Assembly (NCBI GenBank): GCA_047630175.1
Contig: JBLHVI010000063.1
Span: forward strand, 1 to 16,997
Length of the DNA stretch: 16,997 nt
DNA from: UBA4582 sp047630175
GTDB lineage: Bacteria > Pseudomonadota > Gammaproteobacteria > Pseudomonadales > Azotimanducaceae
Direction of reading: 5' to 3'
The notes under the pieces are model-generated. The model was given only the letters and a program-made list of their open reading frames with translations. It made no database searches and had not been told where the DNA came from. This document shows positions 7,303-14,657 of the stretch, piece after piece. Both the position numbers and the translations under genes were made by a program. The stretch's first letter is position 1, and each line of letters begins with the position of its first letter.

Positions 7303-7369
7303 ATCCATCCTTCGGCATACCATATGAATAATAGTGTGGGTAATTACAACGCCGAAAACAAGGATGGAT
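7303..7369. promoter_or_regulatory. Interrupted inverted repeat in the acyltransferase leader
   Basis: Arm atccatcctt (7303-7312) pairs perfectly with aaggatggat (7360-7369). The adjoining cggc (7313-7316) pairs with gccg (7351-7354), giving up to 14 bp with a 5-nt bulge on one side and a loop of about 34 nt. In the minus-strand transcript the 3' arm contains AAGGATGG, the only purine-rich ribosome-site candidate for the GTG at 7295, so pairing could block translation. On DNA it could instead be an operator between the two divergent genes. Confidence 0.5.
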
Positions 7370-7432
7370 CAGTCCTCCATTCTGTGACAGCATTAGGCCC
7401 CTTTAAAAGTGGCAGGCGGCAACTCGACCCAT

Positions 7433-8071
7433 ATGCAGGGCGGCAAAATCATATTTCTCAATGGTACCTCCAGTGCTGGCAAAACGACCCTTGCTCATGC
7501 GCTGCAAGCGGCGTTGCCCGAGTTCTACCAGCATATGGCGCTCGATCAGTTTCGAGACGGAATGCCCGACAAGTATCGAGGACTTAATGCCCCTGAGGGC
7601 ACCAACGGTGCTGAGGGCTTAAATGTTGTGCCCGTTCTCAATGGCACGCATCGCCATACCGCCGTGCAGTTTGGAGCGACGGGTAAACAAATGCTCAGCG
7701 GTATGCGGCGCGGCATCGCGGAGATGGCAAGAGCAGGGATTAATATCATTATCGACGATATTATTCTTGAAGCCGAGTTTCTTGACGATTACCTACAGAC
7801 CTTCGATGGTTTGTATGTGTTGTTCGTTGGCGTCAAGTGCCCGCAAAATGTTATACAAACTCGAGAAAGCGCCCGCCCGGGCCGCTTTCCAGGTACCGCC
7901 ATCGGCCACCTGAACGTCTGTCACGCTCATGGTGTCTACGACGTCGAGGTCGATACTTCCAGTGACCTACCCCCAAACTGTGCTCAAAAAGTTATTGAGT
8001 TTATGCAAACGAGTATTCCGAGTGCATTTAACACCCTGAATCAATCAGCTGAAAAAGTGAATCCACCATGA
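7433..8071 (+). CDS. Chloramphenicol phosphotransferase-like P-loop kinase
   Basis: This is a 212-residue kinase-like protein resembling Streptomyces venezuelae chloramphenicol 3-O-phosphotransferase. The Walker A loop is G11-TSSAGKT18. D38 in ALDQF lies where the CPT catalytic Asp37 is, followed by GMP. ARAGINIIIDDI (100-110) matches the CPT Walker B region, R144-E-S-A-R148 with R151 the lid arginines, and HGVYDVEVDTS (166-176) the C-terminal motif. It is longer than CPT (178 residues) through an insert near 50-65 and a C-terminal tail. CPT itself protects an antibiotic producer, but most relatives act on unknown substrates, so resistance is not claimed. ATG 7433 is preferred; an in-frame GTG at 7409 adds eight residues, and neither has a strong ribosome site. 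Its stop overlaps the start of the peptide transporter (ATGA), indicating a two-gene operon. Confidence 0.85.
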   Translation: MQGGKIIFLNGTSSAGKTTLAHALQAALPEFYQHMALDQFRDGMPDKYRGLNAPEGTNGAEGLNVVPVLNGTHRHTAVQFGATGKQMLSGMRRGIAEMARAGINIIIDDIILEAEFLDDYLQTFDGLYVLFVGVKCPQNVIQTRESARPGRFPGTAIGHLNVCHAHGVYDVEVDTSSDLPPNCAQKVIEFMQTSIPSAFNTLNQSAEKVNPP

Positions 8072-9624
8072 GCACAAGTGACACCGCCACCGGCGTAGAC
8101 CAGCCGAGCGAATTTCTCGGCCATCCTCGCGGCCTATTCGTTCTATTCTTTACCGAAATGTGGGAACGCTTCAGCTACTACGGCATGCGGGCACTGCTGA
8201 TGCTGTACCTAACCAAACATTTTCTGTTTGGGGATAAAGAGGCAGGCCTTATTTATGGCAGCTATGGGTCACTAGTCTATGCCATGCCTGTGCTGGGGGG
8301 ACTCATTGCTGATCGTTATCTGGGCTATCGTAAAGCCGTGGCTTTTGGCGCGGTGCTGCTGGTTTGTGGCCACTTTGGCATGGCATTTGAGGGCCAAGCG
8401 GCAGTCGAAAAAATGGTTGACGGGCGCATGGTTATACAACGCGACCCCTTCTTTGAGCAGATATTCTACTTATCCTTAGCAGCCATCATTATCGGCGTGG
8501 GGTTTCTGAAAGCTAATATTTCGACGATTGTCGGTCAACTCTATGGCACCAAAGATCCACGCCGCGACGCTGGCTTTACGATCTTTTACATGGGCATTAA
8601 CCTAGGCGCGTTCACCGCTACCCTCGCCTGCGCTTATCTCGGCGAAACCTATGGCTGGTCTTACGGTTTTGGGCTGGCAGGCATCGGCATGTTATTCGGT
8701 CTGCTCGTATTTCAGATCTATCGTCGTCATCTGTTGGGCTATGGCGAGCCGCCCGCACCTGAGTGGCTGGCATCAAAGGTCTTGCCTGGTCTGAGTCGAG
8801 AACATCTCATTTACCTGCTCGGCGTGGTTTCCATCTTCGGTATCTGGCAGCTGATCCAGCAAACTGCAGAACTGGGACTGATGCTACTAGGACTTGGCGG
8901 TTTAGTGCTGGCTTGGGGCATTTGGTTTGCATTAGCCAAGTGCAGCCGCGTGGACCGTGATCGCATGCTGGTAATGCTGTTCCTGATCGCTATATCCGTT
9001 ATGTTTTGGGCCCTGTTCGAGCAAGCCGGCTCGTCTTTAACCCTATTCACAGACCGAAATGTCGCCATGGGCGACTACTTTACTGCCGGGATGTTTCAAG
9101 CCCTCAATCCCATGTACATCGTTCTGTTCGCACCGGTTTTCGCCTGGATCTGGGTAAAGCTTGCCGCCCGCGGCCTGGAACCAACGACCCCCGCTAAATT
9201 TGGCCTGGGGATTCTTCAGGTGGGGTTAGGATTTGGCGTATTGGTCTTCGGCGCATCCCAAGCCGGGCCAGACGGTAAGGTGGCGGTTGTTTGGCTGGCT
9301 CTCATGTACCTGCTTCACACGACCGGCGAGTTATGCTTATCGCCTGTGGGCCTGTCAATGATTACCAAACTGTCAGTAAAGCGTATCGCTGCGATGATGA
9401 TGGGCGTTTGGTTTCTGTCGAGTTCATTTGCACATTACGCAGCAGGCATGATAGCCGGCGCGATGGCGATCAGCGACTCGGATACAGGCAGTGTTGACCC
9501 ACTGACGTCCTTACTCGTTTACACCACCGTCTTCGAAAAACTAGCGCTGGTCGCGATTGTCCTCGCCGTTGTCGTTTTGGCCATGTCACCTATGCTGCAC
9601 AAGCGTATGCACGGCGTGCGCTAA
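8068..9624 (+). CDS. POT-family proton-dependent oligopeptide transporter
   Basis: This is a 518-residue inner-membrane transporter of the POT/PTR2 branch of the major facilitator superfamily, which imports di- and tripeptides with protons. The family motif ExxERFxYY is exact in TM1 (E30-M-W-E33-R34-F-S-Y-Y38). FLKANIST (147-154) and the PTR2 signature FYMGINLGAF (173-182) follow, and the conserved second-half segment GELCLSPVGLSMITKL is present. About 14 hydrophobic segments are visible, as usual for bacterial POTs. A somewhat longer polar loop lies near residues 108-130. The ATG overlaps the stop of the CPT-like kinase (ATGA), so translation is probably coupled, and the promoter must lie before that gene. 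Peptide transport is well supported; exact substrates are not. Confidence 0.93.
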   Translation: MSTSDTATGVDQPSEFLGHPRGLFVLFFTEMWERFSYYGMRALLMLYLTKHFLFGDKEAGLIYGSYGSLVYAMPVLGGLIADRYLGYRKAVAFGAVLLVCGHFGMAFEGQAAVEKMVDGRMVIQRDPFFEQIFYLSLAAIIIGVGFLKANISTIVGQLYGTKDPRRDAGFTIFYMGINLGAFTATLACAYLGETYGWSYGFGLAGIGMLFGLLVFQIYRRHLLGYGEPPAPEWLASKVLPGLSREHLIYLLGVVSIFGIWQLIQQTAELGLMLLGLGGLVLAWGIWFALAKCSRVDRDRMLVMLFLIAISVMFWALFEQAGSSLTLFTDRNVAMGDYFTAGMFQALNPMYIVLFAPVFAWIWVKLAARGLEPTTPAKFGLGILQVGLGFGVLVFGASQAGPDGKVAVVWLALMYLLHTTGELCLSPVGLSMITKLSVKRIAAMMMGVWFLSSSFAHYAAGMIAGAMAISDSDTGSVDPLTSLLVYTTVFEKLALVAIVLAVVVLAMSPMLHKRMHGVR

Positions 9625-9627
9625 CGG

Positions 9628-10239
9628 CTAAGCGCTGCTAGCGATGCCCCGGAAACTATAGGTCGCAAATTTGGGACCGGGGATGTAACCCTCTTGCATA
9701 TCATCGAAATTAAAGCCGTTGGCGAGAATCGCCGTATCTGGCCGCCTATTTAGCTGGCAACCGCCGGCCAAAGACTTCCACACGGGATTAATGCGACGCT
9801 GCCAATTCGCTATGCGAGGCTCTGGCGAGGCCCCATGCTCGGCGAAGATCAGCTTGCCGCCGGGTTTGAGTAAACGCCTCACTTCGCTCAGAGCGGCGTC
9901 AGGGTCGGATATTGTGCACAACGTCCAGGTAATAACCGCCGAGTCGAAGCTGTTATCAGGCAGCGGAATATCCTCGGCACCAACCGCCAGAAATTCAACG
10001 TCCATGGCCGCGCCTGCAGCTATCTCCCGAGCATAAGCCTGTAACTCCAGCGATGGATCAACGCCAGTGACTTTTACGCCCGCGGCATAGAACGGCAGGT
10101 TAAGCCCGGAACCCATACCCACTTCCAACACCTTGCCCGTCGCTAGCGGCACGAGTTGGCGCCGTAGTCGGGTCATCTCTGGCGCCTTCATCACCATATT
10201 TAACAATTTCGGCAATAAATACTTCTCGTAGTACCCCAC
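9628..10239 (-). CDS. Class I SAM-dependent methyltransferase, METTL7-like
   Basis: This is a 203-residue soluble methyltransferase with a Rossmann fold. Motif I is VLEVGMGSG (37-45), the acidic end of strand 2 is D61-P, the next motif is AEDIPLPDNSFD (88-99), and TWTLCTI (104-110) precedes LLKPGGKLIFAEH (123-135). The C-terminal stretch NPVWKSLAGGCQLNRRP (151-167) resembles the segment that follows the core in animal METTL7 (TMT1) thiol methyltransferases. The bacterial substrate is unknown; a small thiol is one possibility, by analogy only. The start is GTG (10237-10239) with a strong AGGAG 7-8 nt upstream. It is convergent with the POT gene, only 3 bp between stops, and divergent from the sirtuin. 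Confidence 0.85.
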   Translation of the reverse strand: MGYYEKYLLPKLLNMVMKAPEMTRLRRQLVPLATGKVLEVGMGSGLNLPFYAAGVKVTGVDPSLELQAYAREIAAGAAMDVEFLAVGAEDIPLPDNSFDSAVITWTLCTISDPDAALSEVRRLLKPGGKLIFAEHGASPEPRIANWQRRINPVWKSLAGGCQLNRRPDTAILANGFNFDDMQEGYIPGPKFATYSFRGIASSA

Positions 10240-10323
10240 TTAACGACTCCTGTCTCGCTTAGCATTACTTTTGCAGTAAACTTTTACATGTCGCCATTCA
10301 TATGGACTTATTTATCAGCACGG

Positions 10324-10350
10324 TTGAATAGAACTGCCGCGCACTATAAC
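10324..10350 (+). promoter_or_regulatory. Possible promoter for the sirtuin gene
   Basis: TTGAAT (10324-10329, four of six -35 matches) is followed after 15 bp by TATAAC (10345-10350, five of six). Reading the -35 as GTTGAA one base earlier gives 16 bp. It lies about 75 bp before the sirtuin ATG. The spacing is shorter than the usual 17 bp. Confidence 0.35.
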
Positions 10351-10423
10351 CCGTTTGCATCATCAAATATCTATGGCATGGTATTAAGCCAGCGTTTTGG
10401 CGCGGCCACAGGAGCAGCCCGGC

Positions 10424-11230
10424 ATGAGCGAACAACCTCCCCCAACAACATCTAGACCGGCGCAGATAACGGCAGATTGGCAGGCCCAAATCGACGCCCT
10501 AACCGTGTTACTGCAATCATCAAGTCGGTCCGTTGTATTCAGCGGTGCCGGCATCAGCACTGAGTCCGGCATCCCTGACTTTCGGGGCCCCAAGGGACTC
10601 TGGCAGACAATGACACCCATCGACTTCTCGGACTTCGTTGCCTCGGAAGACGTTCGCCGAGAATCTTGGCGACGTAAGTTTGCCGGCAATGATATGGCTG
10701 TGGCACAGCCAAATATAGGGCATCACGCCATAGCAGAGCTGGTGAAACGCGGCATCGTCAACACCGTTATCACCCAGAATGTCGATGGGCTTCATCAAAA
10801 AGCCGGTATTGTTGATGATGTCGTCATTGAGATTCATGGCAACGCCAACTATGCCACATGCCTTAGCTGCCAGCGACGTTATGAAATAGCACCCATCAGA
10901 ATCGCTTTTCAGATTGACGAACAAGTACCGTACTGTACGACGTGTGGCGGCATGATTAAAACAGCCACTATTTCATTCGGCCAAGCCATGCCAGAAGCGG
11001 CACTATCTCGCGCAGAGCATGCCGCATCTAGCTGTGATGTGATGCTCGCGATCGGCTCATCCTTGAGCGTTTTTCCCGCTGCGGGCCTACCGCAACTCGC
11101 GCGCCAACAGGGCGCTCAGCTGGTGATCATCAACAACGAATCAACACCGTTTGACGCGATCGCCAATTTAGTCATACATCGGCCTATTGGTCGCACCCTG
11201 AGCGTTGCTGTCGAGCAACTTATGCCATGA
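10424..11230 (+). CDS. Sir2-family NAD-dependent protein deacetylase
   Basis: Sirtuins remove acetyl groups from protein lysines, consuming NAD and giving nicotinamide and O-acetyl-ADP-ribose. The 268-residue protein has GAGISTESGIPDFRG (41-55) for NAD binding, TQNVDGLH (117-124), catalytic H138 in IEIHGN, zinc cysteines C146/C149 and C171/C174, and GSSLSVFPAAGLP (211-223). The segment SWRRKF (81-86), where desuccinylating sirtuins such as CobB and SIRT5 carry YxxR, lacks the tyrosine, so acetyl-lysine is the likelier substrate; this alignment was made by eye. The ATG at 10424 is chosen because AGGAG lies 9 nt upstream; a TTG at 10397 is in frame but unsupported. About 25 polar, proline-rich residues precede the fold. 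No acetyltransferase or acetyl-CoA synthetase gene is beside it. Confidence 0.93.
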   Translation: MSEQPPPTTSRPAQITADWQAQIDALTVLLQSSSRSVVFSGAGISTESGIPDFRGPKGLWQTMTPIDFSDFVASEDVRRESWRRKFAGNDMAVAQPNIGHHAIAELVKRGIVNTVITQNVDGLHQKAGIVDDVVIEIHGNANYATCLSCQRRYEIAPIRIAFQIDEQVPYCTTCGGMIKTATISFGQAMPEAALSRAEHAASSCDVMLAIGSSLSVFPAAGLPQLARQQGAQLVIINNESTPFDAIANLVIHRPIGRTLSVAVEQLMP

Positions 11231-11237
11231 AAGATTA

Positions 11238-13619
11238 TCACTCAGCAGGCAAAAGTAATCGCTTCAGACTTGCAAATAGAGCATCAGGATCCACGGGTTT
11301 ACTGATGCTCTCTATGGGTCTGCCCGATCTAGACCATTCATCATCACCGTAACCAGAGCACAAAATAATGGGCAGATCAGGCCGCAGTTGGCCCATCGCT
11401 TGAATGATCGCGTCACCGCTGAGGTCCGGCATCTGCTGGTCAGTGATAATCAAGTCTGTGCTCGCCGGCGAGCGTCGCAAGATAGTCAATGCCTCTCTGG
11501 GATTGTTGAAGACTGACACCTGATAGCCCGCCTCCGACAACAAAATATTGAGATAACTCGACACCGCCGGTTGGTCATCGACAACCATGATGCGTTTCGC
11601 ACCTTGCCAAAGAGGTGTCTGATCGCCTGATTTTGTAGCCACGCGCCCCTTACCGCCATGCCCATCTGTGGCTCGTGCAACAACATGCGCGGCACTCAGT
11701 AACGGTAAAAATACAGATAGTCGTGATTCTTGAGCCGTAGCCTGAAGCTGCAAATGCCCACCCTGCTCGTGAATCATCTCCGCCAGTGCCGGCAATACGC
11801 GTAGATCGTCCGCAATTACGCCAGACTGCGATTGCGCAGCTCGCCGAGCCTCAGGCAGGCGCTCATCAAATAAGTACTGCAAGTACTGCAAGCACTGCTG
11901 CGCCATCAGTGGCCCCGCTTGGCGCCACTCAATTCGGCACCATGGACCTGGTGTTATAGTCAGCCCACAAACGCAACACTCGGTTGGCAGATCTGACGCC
12001 GCCGTCGTCACGGCACTGCGGGCATACGCCTTTTCATGACTAACATCATGAATCACGTTATCAGCAGTGCTATTAACCATGTCATGCGCAGTGTCATGTA
12101 CAAGATGCCAAGGCCTGGCATCATGAATTTGGTAGTTCTCAACCCATCTTAGCAACCAGTGAAGGCCACTATCGGGCCGCCGCGCCGCATCAACGGTATC
12201 CCACACACATGCCTGCACACCTGATGCTACCGTCCCAGAATTCTCCCCGCGCTCAGCACGAAGATCCCCTGCCTTAGTCAACGTGGCCCGTAACAGCTCA
12301 CGCAAATTGGCGGTAGCCTGACCCATCGCTAGCACTGACTGATAAACGCTATCCGGTATGGATCGATTGTGTCGCAGCAAACCCAAATGTCCCTCAACAA
12401 CCGCCATTTGATCGAGTGCGTCGTGCTTGAAGGCACGCATGTCAAAGGGCGGCAACAAATCTGCTTCACCATACCGGGCACTATCAATTGCTATGCCAGA
12501 CTCATGCGTCTCGCTGAGTCGATGCATGCCAATAACCCGCAGAATTTCACCTGACGCTGTCCGATCAATTTGAATTGCTTGGGAATTGACCCAGTGAAGC
12601 ACGCCGTTAGGCCCCGCCATTTGATGACGTAGACAAAAACCCAAGGCAGGTGTCTGCAAGTAGCGGGTCATGGCATCAAACACGCGCTGTTGATCCTGTG
12701 GCGCAACAATCTCGCGCCACCACCCTAGCGCTTCACTGGCGGCCGCGCCTTCACCGCCCAACAATTCTCGCCAGCTGTCTGACAACTGCAGCGTTTGCTG
12801 CGCCAGATCGAGAGTCCAGAAGCCCCAAGGGCCCTGAATCACGCGATCGAGTACTGGGGCTAGCAAAGATGGACGCGACGCGACCTCACAAAGTGCCAGC
12901 ATTGTGTTGCCATACGACCCACGCACAAAATACCACTCGCAATCACGGGTTTCCTGATGCTTGAGCAGACCCGCGAATGACAACGCCGCTGCAGATCTGC
13001 CGGCCATACGGCGTTCTATCAAAGCAGTTACTCGCTGCCGGTCTTCGGCGGCAAACAACGCCTCAAGTGATTCGCCAACGGCGACTCCAAACAAGGCTCG
13101 CGCCGGTGAGTTAAGCGCATCAATGCGTAGATTTTTATCGAGCAATAGCGCTGGCAGCAACGATTGCTGGAGCAAATGTTCAAACTCCCCAGCTGCAGAA
13201 GCATCACGCGCCTGTACTAAAACGCACAAATCTATCCTGCCTCGGGGAAGGCATTGCACTAAGGCAATACGCCGCACGACGGCGTCGCCGAACCGATTCA
13301 TCAAGGTCACGTCACTTGATCTCTCGGAACTCGCGGTGGTCAGGCATGTGAGCGCATCAAGTAATGCGGCATTTACGCCCAAGTCGTGTGGATAGGCATT
13401 GTATAGCACCAAACATTCACGGCTGTTGCGGTAGCCTAGTAGCCGCGCGAACGACGAATTGCAGCCCTCAAGCCGCAGCGCCCGGTTGAGCCTGAACAAC
13501 GGCAGCGGGTTGAGCTCATACAGCTGCTGTAAAGATTTTTGCCGCCAAACGAGGATAAAAAGCGCTACTGTCAGAGCGAGCAAGAGTACAAGAATAAGGG
13601 CCTGCAGAAGATACGGCAT
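11238..13619 (-). CDS. Membrane-anchored multi-PAS sensor with degenerate kinase core and receiver domain
   Basis: This is a 793-residue hybrid sensor-like protein. One N-terminal membrane helix (about 4-24) is followed directly by PAS-like domains at about 32-140, 146-250 and 254-366. The third is clearest, with GFWTLDL and a PAC-like end at about 340-366. A dimerisation-helix remnant follows, with H399 in AFKHDALDQM as possible phosphoacceptor. The expected ATPase domain is eroded: I see no N box, no DxGxG and no GxGLG, only a remnant ending in GGHLQLQATAQESRLSVFLP (620-639). A His-Asp-rich insert (about 498-530) precedes a CCVCG stretch. The C-terminal receiver (675-793) looks functional: D681/D682, phospho-acceptor D727, S755 and K774. 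It probably cannot autophosphorylate and may be a scaffold, phosphate acceptor or phosphatase. It diverges from the HDOD/kinase pair; its ribosome site is weak. Confidence 0.82.
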   Translation of the reverse strand: MPYLLQALILVLLLALTVALFILVWRQKSLQQLYELNPLPLFRLNRALRLEGCNSSFARLLGYRNSRECLVLYNAYPHDLGVNAALLDALTCLTTASSERSSDVTLMNRFGDAVVRRIALVQCLPRGRIDLCVLVQARDASAAGEFEHLLQQSLLPALLLDKNLRIDALNSPARALFGVAVGESLEALFAAEDRQRVTALIERRMAGRSAAALSFAGLLKHQETRDCEWYFVRGSYGNTMLALCEVASRPSLLAPVLDRVIQGPWGFWTLDLAQQTLQLSDSWRELLGGEGAAASEALGWWREIVAPQDQQRVFDAMTRYLQTPALGFCLRHQMAGPNGVLHWVNSQAIQIDRTASGEILRVIGMHRLSETHESGIAIDSARYGEADLLPPFDMRAFKHDALDQMAVVEGHLGLLRHNRSIPDSVYQSVLAMGQATANLRELLRATLTKAGDLRAERGENSGTVASGVQACVWDTVDAARRPDSGLHWLLRWVENYQIHDARPWHLVHDTAHDMVNSTADNVIHDVSHEKAYARSAVTTAASDLPTECCVCGLTITPGPWCRIEWRQAGPLMAQQCLQYLQYLFDERLPEARRAAQSQSGVIADDLRVLPALAEMIHEQGGHLQLQATAQESRLSVFLPLLSAAHVVARATDGHGGKGRVATKSGDQTPLWQGAKRIMVVDDQPAVSSYLNILLSEAGYQVSVFNNPREALTILRRSPASTDLIITDQQMPDLSGDAIIQAMGQLRPDLPIILCSGYGDDEWSRSGRPIESISKPVDPDALFASLKRLLLPAE

Positions 13620-13702
13620 CCACTCATTAGACCTGATCAGCTTGTTAGATACATTGACCCGTGTCGTTCTTCAGATTCGCAGTCGGTTCTCTGGAACTCG
13701 TC

Positions 13703-13708
13703 TATAAT
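13703..13708 (+). promoter_or_regulatory. Consensus -10 box upstream of the HDOD gene
   Basis: A perfect TATAAT lies 51 bp before the ATG at 13760, in the gap shared with the divergent PAS/receiver gene. No good -35 is found at 16-18 bp. It supports the 13760 start over the upstream in-frame GTG at 13661, which would put this box inside the coding region. Confidence 0.45.
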
Positions 13709-13759
13709 CAATTTAAAGGGAAAATAACGATAATCCACATAGAGCACGATAAAAGAACG

Positions 13760-14635
13760 ATGCATATTATGGCGCCATATAAACCGCTACCGGGCCTAAA
13801 AGGCCTTTCGCTCGATGATATCCCCGGATGTCCGGTTGCCGACCAGCAAATCCTTGCGCTGATCACAGACGATGACGTCCATCTCACCCAGATGGGCATG
13901 ATTATCGAGGAAAGCGCTAACCTCAGCGTAATGATTTTGGGGCTAGCCAATTCAGCGTTTTTCAGCCCTCCCAGACCAGTCAACTCAATACCTGATGCAA
14001 TTATCAACGTCATCGGCCTAGGCATGACTCGCAGCCTCGTGCTCAGCGTGATTCTCGGTCGAAGCCTAACCGCAAGTAGCTGCCCGAACTTCTCCATGGA
14101 GGACTTTTGGACTGACTCATTAATGACTGGTCGCTTATGCCAAATGTTGATGACAGAGGGTGATTTCCGTGGCCCACCACCAACTGAAGCGATGTATATG
14201 TGTGGCTTGCTGGTGCAGTTCGGTCAATTTTTGCTGGTCGATCATTACCCCGACGAGATGAACGAATTATTAAGCGTCGCTGATGCTAATATCGATCAAC
14301 TGCTGTTAAACCAGGCAGGCTTGCTTGGCGTCGATCAATCTCAGGCGGGCGGGTTAATGGGTCGCCGCTGGCAGTTACCCGACGTCGTAATTGCCACTAT
14401 GCAATACGCTTTTGATGATGATTATCGTGGTGAAAACTGGCAAATGGTGCGCCTTGCCGGTGTCGCAGCGAGGCAGGTGCTCGCGCTGCGACATGGCCTA
14501 CCCTTGGTCGGTTGGCCCGCAAGCCTTGACCAGCTAGTCAATAAACCCATGAGCATGGATCTACTGGCACAATTGCCCAGCTTCAGACACCAAATCAGCT
14601 TGATCGCGTCTATTCTCGCGTCCAAGCCGCGCTGA
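13760..14635 (+). CDS. HDOD-domain signalling protein
   Basis: This 291-residue cytoplasmic protein is made almost entirely of an HDOD domain, a relative of HD phosphohydrolases that usually lacks catalytic residues and acts in signalling output. Visible pattern: IPGCP (21-25) before the first helix, LANSAFF (62-68), AIINVIGLGMTRSLVLSVILG (80-100, in two parts around a turn), FWTDSL (116-121) and CGLLVQFG (148-155). In HD enzymes the last would read LLHDIG; here V-Q-F-G, and the later histidines are also replaced (VDQSQAGG, MQYAFDDD), so metal binding should be lost. Start choice: ATG 13760 (another in-frame ATG at 13769); an upstream GTG at 13661 adds 33 residues not seen in the family. The hybrid kinase gene begins 22 bp downstream, suggesting one operon and a shared pathway. 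Confidence 0.85.
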   Translation: MHIMAPYKPLPGLKGLSLDDIPGCPVADQQILALITDDDVHLTQMGMIIEESANLSVMILGLANSAFFSPPRPVNSIPDAIINVIGLGMTRSLVLSVILGRSLTASSCPNFSMEDFWTDSLMTGRLCQMLMTEGDFRGPPPTEAMYMCGLLVQFGQFLLVDHYPDEMNELLSVADANIDQLLLNQAGLLGVDQSQAGGLMGRRWQLPDVVIATMQYAFDDDYRGENWQMVRLAGVAARQVLALRHGLPLVGWPASLDQLVNKPMSMDLLAQLPSFRHQISLIASILASKPR

Positions 14636-14657
14636 ATTTCTGAGAACCCAAGACACT

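Noticed and set aside
7324..7587. Plus-strand frame of 87 codons overlapping the start of the CPT-like gene
   Set aside because: Most of it is an out-of-frame reading of the CPT-like gene, whose motifs are unmistakable.
7433..8071. Chloramphenicol resistance gene
   Set aside because: Similarity to CPT shows fold and catalytic residues, not the drug as substrate; many relatives have no known resistance role.
12961..13395. 144-codon plus-strand frame over the PAS/receiver gene
   Set aside because: It is antisense to a long multi-domain gene, with low-complexity composition typical of shadows.
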